DNA from: Theobroma cacao
Taxonomy: Eukaryota > Streptophyta > Magnoliopsida > Malvales > Malvaceae
Direction: 5' to 3'
DNA: 64,000 bases
Assembly: GCF_000208745.1 (NCBI RefSeq)
Contig: NC_030858.1
Location: forward strand, 26,772,638-26,836,637
The notes below the pieces were generated by a model that did not search any database, was not told where the DNA came from, and saw only the letters and a list, made by a program, of their open reading frames with translations. A program made the translations under genes and the position numbers. Position 1 is the stretch's first letter. Every line of letters begins with the position of its first letter. This document shows positions 56,842-64,000 of the stretch, in pieces.

Positions 56842-59653
56842 TGTCACAGCCCAATTTCCAGGCCATGACCGGTGCAAGGGCCCAATGGGCTCAGCCCACT
56901 AAGCCTAAGCAAGCCTACTTAATTGATCTTATACATTAGTCCCTATTCCTTTAGAATCCAAAGCTCGAAACGTTCAAATATCATTTCTTTAAAAACGATT
57001 CATAAAACCCAATCATACATTCATAATGGCATCATCCACCAATATATTCATTAATATATTAACAATGATTCTTAACGTTCATATTAAATATTCACATACA
57101 CATAATTAGACCTTGACCATTAGTGGAGTTACTCTAGGCACGATTGATAACACTTAGTGTCACATTAAACCTACCTAGCAATGTACAAGGAGGAGCACCT
57201 CGTCCTAGGATCCAATCACCTTTAACTCAGGAAACCTAAAACATGAATTTTAAAAACGTGAGTATAAACTCAGTGAGTGAACATAAGAAGGGAACAAGCA
57301 TCAATACGGGAGGTTTTAGAAATCATGATGCATTTATGTTGAAGACAATGCAATTTAACTCAATTTCTTGTCACAACGAAAATTTGTCTTTGCTGCGGTG
57401 AAAATCAAGTGGAAACCGTTTCTCAAGTTTTAACATTCAATAATCAATGCAACCATAATATAATTTCCAAAACTTCTATATATATATATATATATATATC
57501 ATATATAAACAAATATATAACCACCGGCCTCGCCCCCAACTTTGTCTCAGCTTATGTGCACTACCACACCGCACATAATCCGGTTAGCACAGCTCATGTG
57601 CACTCCTACACCGCACATGGCTGGGTCAGCACAGCTCATGTGCACTCCTACACCGCACATGGCTGGGTCATAATTATCACACAAAAATATCATTTAATGT
57701 ATAATATACACATCAACATAATGTAGAAACTCATGAGTTCATCATGTTCATATCTCATAATATCAAAACATTTCATCAAGGGCTTGTTCCCATGCAACTT
57801 TTAAAGAAAAACTAACAAAATATTTCAAGTGGCTCAGTCAAGCATAAAATCATTTATTCCAAAACATTTTAATGCAAGTTCACTCACCTGGCAAGAACGA
57901 GATATTAAGTTGCTATTTGTTTGGAGGTGTCTCTAACTATTTTCACTGGCCGGTCGCTCGTTATTTACTCCGGCACGACCCCACAATACTCTAACTTTAT
58001 CTTTGCATTTCCTAGCAATAATACGAACTCAATATATTTAATTACATATGTATTCGAACAACACTTCAATCAATTAATCCTTACTCAAATTTATATTTTT
58101 CCTCCTATCATGAAACCATCTTCAATTAACTCACATCTTAATACATTTTTACTAAAATTACTTATATCCATTGCTTACGTAATTCCTTAAATTATATCAC
58201 CAGTAACTTAATTATAATGTCATGTGTCTACTTCAGCATTTATAAATAATTTCCACCCAAATCTATCTTATATTTTCACATATAATCCACATATATGGCA
58301 GCAACAATCATTCTCACTTTCACTTGATTATTTCCTAGTTTACATGCATCATTATCTATCTAACTTTCAATACTTTGTTTCTCAATCCTCCATCCACAAT
58401 ATTCTTTTTTCATTTCTTTCAAATGACATGCCATACAATCTTAACAATTTTCAACTAGCTTATGCAAGTAGATACTTTCAATAACCATAATTTCCCACAA
58501 TATTCAACTAACCGTAGGCTTTAAAACATAGTGTTAAGCTTACCGTTTTCCTTTTCCACTTTGAGTCCTTCATGTACCCATGGGTTTATTGGCTTACATG
58601 TTATCAATTTTTCTCCAATCAAGCCAATCTTTGCTGCCACAAGAGATTTCTCTAAGTCATTAACTCATTTTCAAAGACTACTTAAGCCAAAAACAAGAAT
58701 TCTTACCGTTCGTTGCTTGAATCACCAAAACCAAGCTTTTTCTTCCTTTCTCTCTTTTTCTTTCTTCTTCTCCTAGAGTTTAAATGTGCTGGAAATTGGG
58801 GTTAGAAGTTGTAACTTTGGTGCACAAGAAGTTGGGAGAAGAATGAAGCAAGAAGAAAAAAGAAATGAAAAGAAAACAAGGAAAGAGTATGAAAGAAAAT
58901 TAGTTTTCCATGGGAGAATGAGAGAATGGCATTGGAAACTTCAAGAATGAAGAAGAAAATATCTTGCTGGGAGGATAAGGACTGTTTTGGGCTGATCAGG
59001 ATGAGAGTCAAAGCTTCCTTTGGAAGCTTTGACCAAACTTTATGCAAAATTACCATTTTGCTCTTTAAGTTTCTTTCCATTTTAATTTAGTCCTCCTAAC
59101 ACTCATTTAACTCCAATTTCCTTCTATCATCTTCTTCTACATATGTACAAAAAAAGTATGAAGTTGGTAGTCCAACGCAGTGTCCCCATAATATTTAAAA
59201 TATTTATTTACTTGCGCTATCTTTACTTAATAAAGACATAGGGTCCCGTTAACGTCATTTTTCTCCGAAATTTTTCTCATTCTTCTTCTCCCCCACTTAG
59301 GTTGCCCATATACTCCTTCTTCATGAAAAATTTTGGCACTGAATAAAATATTAATATTTTAATATTATTTTATTAATAAAATATTATTTTATTCCAAAAA
59401 TTTCCTCTTGTCTCCTCTTGTCCCCTTGGTACCCAAAATACCTCATTATTCCTCAATTGACTTTCGAATCACTTTTTATCTCGTAAATTCTTCTCTGAAA
59501 AAAAATCATTATTTTATTATTATTTTCTTGTGTACGAAATATTTTATCCCAAACTATTCCTTTCATCTTTCATCATTTCTAAACATTATAATTAACCTCA
59601 ATTGGCATCCAATAAGCTTTATTAGTCACCATATCAAAGTACGGAGTATTATA
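56842..59653 (-). mobile_element. Gypsy-like LTR, family B, minus strand, inserted into the Copia LTR
   Basis: On the minus strand it starts TATAATACTCCGTACTTTGA at 59653 and ends GGGCTGTGACA at 56842, about 2.81 kb. The start matches the solo LTR at 27238 (AATAC.CC.TACTTTGATAT). It is immediately preceded (on its own strand) by a purine tract, so it is the 3' LTR of an element whose interior extends to the right. Its leader region contains the GGTAAGAATTC donor-like site also seen in the other copies. ORFs listed here on either strand are incidental. Confidence 0.8.
57541..57670. repeat. 42-bp tandem repeat inside the family B LTR
   Basis: Two perfect and one degenerate copy of a unit containing CAGCTCATGTGCACTCCTAC and CCGCACATGGCTGGG lie in order, starting at about 57543. 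The unit holds the palindrome GTGCAC. A TA microsatellite (about 57478-57499) precedes it. Confidence 0.9.
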
Positions 59654-59670
59654 GTCTCCCCCACTTAAAC
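59654..59670 (-). other. Polypurine tract of the family B element
   Basis: The minus-strand reading is TTTAAGTGGGGGAGAC, abutting the LTR start. This is typical of plant Gypsy elements and gives the element's orientation. Confidence 0.75.
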
Positions 59671-62600
59671 AGAATTCGTACTCGTCACGTCGGTGTTGAG
59701 TTATCAATCTCTCTCTATGATCTTATTCCTTTTCCTTCTTCATAAGGAGTTTTGATTTATGAACTTCATTACCTTCAATTTGACTAGAACACTTTACAAG
59801 ACCAGGGTACGTATCTTATATCTATTATCATCTTTGAGTCAAAACCACGGTACCCTTCTCAATTTTTCTTTCTTATCACTAAGATCCCAAGTATGCCTTT
59901 AATTTCGTCACTAACCTCAAACATATCTTTATTTCGATTATTGTCAAACCTCTAATCATTCATTCACCTCGTTTACCTCTAGTTCGACTAGAATGCCTCA
60001 CTTATGTCTGTTATCATCCTTTAGAATCAAATCGATGGTAGCTTTCACGATCATTTTCTCTTATTTTAAGATGTTGAGTACGTTTTTATCACTATCATTA
60101 AATTTGAACTATAACTCTCTCAATCTTACCGATTTCAACCACATATTATACTTACTTATGTATGCCTAATCATCATCTTATTATTTCGCTCTTTGCCAAA
60201 CTTCTCAACATTCATTCATTCATCTTATCCCCATACACTATTATGTAACCTGCAGCATTATAAACATGTCATATTCATTTCTATACATAGTCTCAACGTC
60301 AAAAAAGGTTAATGCCTCTAATTATTCTCACATACTTCAGGTTTATCTTGCATTTACGCCACATACTTCAATTATTCCCACGTTATGGATTACATTTCTT
60401 TAATCTCATTTTTTGACTATTTTTCCCAAACTTTCTTATATCATCATAGTTCAACTTCTAATGGGACTTCTTGCCGTTTTACCATCTATACAACTCATCA
60501 AATACATAAAGTTCAAATCTCAAATTACTGAGAACAATTCTTCACCTCAGTTGGTCAAGTCATCAATTTCACATATAGGTGTGTACATTCATTTCCAAAT
60601 GTTAGCATTCCTTGTTACGCATAGGGATCCATGTGTTCGCGTGCCTTGGACTACATCTTCATTTATTCATCCCCATCCCTATCCAAGATTCAATATAATA
60701 ATCCTCATAGTTCATGTCAACGTTCTCATATTTAATCTATGAGCATTGGGGTATAATCAATTTTAGATTACCCTTTTTATATATATAAATCACCCGTTCT
60801 ACTCGCATCTTACCATAAGTTATCTCTTACGTAATCCATAAGAATTCTCATTATGCCTATGCATAGCTTCACATCTTTTTCATGCCCATACTCTTTTCTT
60901 ATCATTTCCAATTATACGCTTAAGTTTCATTGTACTATATATCCTTGCATCACAATGTCATTAATCACATCTCACTCGTCAAATGTCATTTTCATTAAAT
61001 TGCAATCCGGTATTCGTATATGCTTTATAACCTCATTGATCCTTCAAAGATTTATCTCTTACTTGATCATTGCATCTTATGTAATACCATAATCTCTAAA
61101 AGTCATCCTTATTTCTCAATTATTCTTCATACCTCTAATATATACATTACATCCTTGTTGCATTTTGACTTTAATGAATCACTTAAAATTTAGACTCATT
61201 CGAATCGTGCATGCCTTAAGCATTTTCGAATTCTAATTTCCATACTACCTTAGGAAGTTTTCATTATTGGACTTCATTATCCAAATTATCTTCGATCATC
61301 CTTTGTTCTATTCTTTCATACTAATATGACATCATTCTCCCCGGACCAATCCGTAGTTTGTATTTGAAACTGCAAGACTTGAAACAAGGTTCTTCTTAAG
61401 TATTTTTTTTTTCAACATCAATAAGAATCTCACTTTCAACTTATGGCTTTTTCTTTGCAACTACATAACTTAATGCTTGCTTTCACAATATCCATAGCAG
61501 AACTACTCTTGAGTATTTCCTTAGGGATACCTATCTTAAACTCATGTCTCACCGCATGTGATTACTTAACCCGTGACTTAGCCATTAGGTTCCTCAACAA
61601 GTTTAAAAAATCCCACATTTTATACTTGCTGTGTATGATTGGTAATTCCTTCTCAAAGAGGTTTGTGCATTCTCGAAACACTTAGTCTCTTATGTGCTCC
61701 TTAACAACCCGAGCATGTCGTTCTATAGACATGCACTTATTCTTAAAGATAGATAAATACATACTCGTTCATTCAATCCCTAAATTGTCTTCATAGGTTT
61801 CTAATGTGCCACACAATTGGCCTTGTGTTGTTACTAACCCTTTTCATTTAACTGAGTCAAGACAAGAATTGTAAATTCTCATAATGATATTCTGGATAAT
61901 CCCATTTGCTATACCACCCTTGTAATCCTTCATTCACACTTTCATTACTTGGTATTAACATCCCTTACCCATCTCTCATATATTCATCTAACTCTTCGCT
62001 CACTTTTCCTTAGCCTTTAACAAGGCTTAATCTCTCGTCTCCTTTATTTCTTAGGATTTGACTTTGGTCAACATATTATCCATCTTAATACTTCACATGA
62101 TATCTTATCTCAATGTAGCCATTTCAAGAATCTTTCAATTTCTCTTTTAATTATATGCCCATATACGAGGCGATAAAGAAACTTTTCAATTCATTCATGT
62201 AAACATTCTCTGAAACATTTAAAACTCCCAAATAACAGAGCTCAATGACCAATGACCATAATTCAACTTGTAAGATCATTATCGTGCCATTCCCATCTTG
62301 TTCATACATCATAGACATGAGGTATTTGTAGCACTACGATGCTCGACAGTCAGTGCTGCAACGTTGTGGTTGCTAGACATGGGATAGTTTCAATGCTACA
62401 GCGCTAAAGAGTTAGTGCTATAGCGTTGTGGTTGTTGGAAATTTCTTCCACGAATAAGTTCTTCCATCTTTAAAGTTACTACAGGGATCATGCTCAACCA
62501 TTTGGCTTTCTTCCAAGCCTATCCCACAATCTTCATGACTAGGCATATCTTTTCTTTTGCTATCATATGCACTAAGCTGAGTCAATATTTTCAAGCTCCT

Positions 62601-63130
62601 TTTATCCTTTAACATTTATCTTCGACCAATAGGTTTCACCTTAGGACAATCTTGCCATATTGTGCATTAAATTCTCAATATATAATACCACACACAAAAA
62701 TATCCACCATTTATGACATTCCACGATTCCTTAACATTCACAATTAATTGTCTTTCTTGTCATGTAACTCAAGTAGTTCTGTTGACTTTCAGTACAAATG
62801 ACCATGAAAATAGTTCATCTTTCTCCACGCTCTACATTCATAATCTTTATTAAATCAAGGATTCACCTTTTCCCAAGTTCCATAATTTAATTCCATTGGC
62901 TATATTTGTGCCCAATTATTACCTCGTAATGTCATGGCATCATTTTGTAATTCCCTCCATACTTAAATTTTACAATCCTTAACTTAATCACAACATCCAT
63001 TCTAAGTGTCACCTATAGCCTTATTGATTTCTCCCATATCTTTCCGAATTGTAACTACAACTAGAATTGTCAAACCTTGTTCTATAAAATAATTATGACA
63101 TCATTTACATACTCAATCGAATGTTTGCAT
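59671..63130 (-). mobile_element. Non-coding interior of the family B Gypsy element (LARD-like)
   Basis: About 3.4 kb without any readable gag, protease, reverse transcriptase or integrase on either strand. Short ORFs (for example 60413-60742, 62418-62615) have no family features. Near 62330-62440 there is a repeated phrase (GTGCTGCAACGTTGTGGTTG, GTGCTATAGCGTTGTGGTTG) with palindromic AACGTT and AGCGCT cores. A large retrotransposon derivative lacking coding genes is the simplest reading. Confidence 0.55.
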
Positions 63131-64000
63131 ATTTAGGAATTTCGAGAAATCGTTAAAAGACGATATTGCCCCTAATGGTACCATTGAGTCGATTAAGCCT
63201 CGAACTAGTTCAAATAGGAATTTTAAGGTGAAATTAAGAGTTTCACAATTCAGGGATGACTCAAAATGGTAATTCAGAGTTCGAGGATCAATTTGGAGTT
63301 AAACCAAAATTTACACTATCTAGGGGCAAAATGGTCATTTGCACTTGGGGACAAAATGAAAATTTTTTTAAAAAATTTTTTTGGCCCCATTTAACTTATT
63401 GGAGTATGATTTGAGTATTGGAGTATAATTTGAGGGTTTGGCAGTGAAAAAGTTTAATTCTGGTGATTTCTGGAGTGTAGAGGTAAAATCGTAATTTTTC
63501 CACCTGCGGACAAAATTTGAGATTTTGAGAGAATTTAGATCACATTTGACAAATTGGAGAATGGTATGAGTATAAGGGATAAAAAATATGTCTATGGGTA
63601 ATTTTTCAGTTTTTGGGGCAAAAATGTAATTTTTACTTTTATGGGGGTAAAAGTGTAAATTTCAAAAATTACTCCACCAAGACTTTGGATAAGTCTGAGA
63701 ATTTTATCTAAGCTATGGATATGTGGGATAAGTGTATGGTGAAAATTTGGAAACAAATGGATGGCTAGAATTTAAGGAATTAATAAAACAAAAAAAATAA
63801 TATTATATTATTTTAGCTTTTAAAAAGGTCAAAATTTCCAGAATTCTCATCTTCTTCAAGCTGTCCAAACCAGGAGGAAAAAGGGGGAAAAGAAATAAGA
63901 ACCCTAGCTGAAAAATTTGGGGAAAATCAAGAGAAATTAAGAAATCAAGCATTAAAAAGGTAAATTTCATTGATTTTCCTTGTGATTTTCACTACCCATG
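63131..64000 (+). mobile_element. Family B LTR, plus strand, running off the window
   Basis: It follows 27636-28400 of the solo LTR in order: TTAAGCCTCGAACTAG, CGAGGATCAATTTGGAGT, CACTATCTAGGGGCAAAATGG, TTATTGGAGTATGATTTGAG, GAACCCTAGCTG and AAAAAGGTAAATTTC. It is in the opposite orientation to the LTR at 56842-59653, so it is not simply the partner LTR of that element. It may be a separate nested copy or an inversion junction. Confidence 0.75.

Noticed and set aside
57409..57726. ORF with repeated HVHSYTAHGW units
   Set aside because: Translation of the 42-bp tandem repeat inside a Gypsy LTR, opposite to the element's own strand.
58531..61685. Several plus-strand ORFs of 80-110 residues
   Set aside because: Lie antisense in the LTR and interior of the family B element, hydrophobic by AT bias, without motifs.
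1..64000. tRNA, rRNA or CRISPR features
   Set aside because: No cloverleaf with matching A and B boxes was recognised apart from the SINE, no rRNA-like sequence, and no spacer-repeat array; the tandem arrays present lack unique spacers.

Overview
This window is nuclear DNA from a flowering plant, most likely a eudicot tree-type genome. The evidence is intron-bearing genes with plant splice signals, a plant-type LIP2, a CLE-like peptide gene, very AT-rich spacers and dense nested LTR retrotransposons. A rosid of the Malvaceae type would fit, but nothing in the sequence proves it. There are two assembly gaps (11875-11927 and 28660-29316).

Genes cluster in two islands. Left island (3.3-13.4 kb, + strand): an eight-exon selenoprotein-O-family gene (SelO, protein AMPylase fold) whose exons join in frame to 647 residues; a single-coding-exon lipoyl(octanoyl)transferase of mitochondrial LIP2 type (235 residues); and a small secreted peptide with a divergent CLE-like C-terminus. 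Both SelO and LIP2 relate to redox and mitochondrial metabolism, but I see no functional coupling beyond adjacency. Right island (36.6-43.6 kb, + strand): two genes I could not identify, a short three-exon gene and a four-exon gene giving a 270-residue basic/acidic, probably nuclear protein.

The rest is mobile-element DNA. 15.35-21.70 kb is an LTR element of family A with a decayed plant-mobile-domain (PMD) gene in antisense inside it. 23.5-26.7 kb is an Athila/TAT-like minus-strand LTR with its polypurine tract and a Transposase_32-like ORF. 27238-30172 is a complete solo LTR with perfect 5-bp target duplications. 30.4-36.2 kb is a mosaic of subterminal-repeat DNA, family A LTR fragments in reverse, a Gypsy-like LTR with GTATCGATAC motif clusters, and a foldback MITE. 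45.4-49.0 kb holds segmental tandem duplications and a small-heat-shock-protein relic. 49.8-56.8 kb is a LINE remnant broken by a Copia-type LTR element with two gag-like domains and a nested SINE. At 56842 the Copia 3' LTR is itself broken by a minus-strand Gypsy element of the same family as the solo LTR, and a third copy of that LTR runs off the right end.

The most distinctive structures are a head-to-head array of about 22-bp repeats at 569-922, short-motif arrays inside several unrelated LTR families, the divergent CLE-like peptide, the PMD relic inside an LTR element, and a chimeric two-domain gag region. All functional statements come from reading translations and motifs; no database search was run.
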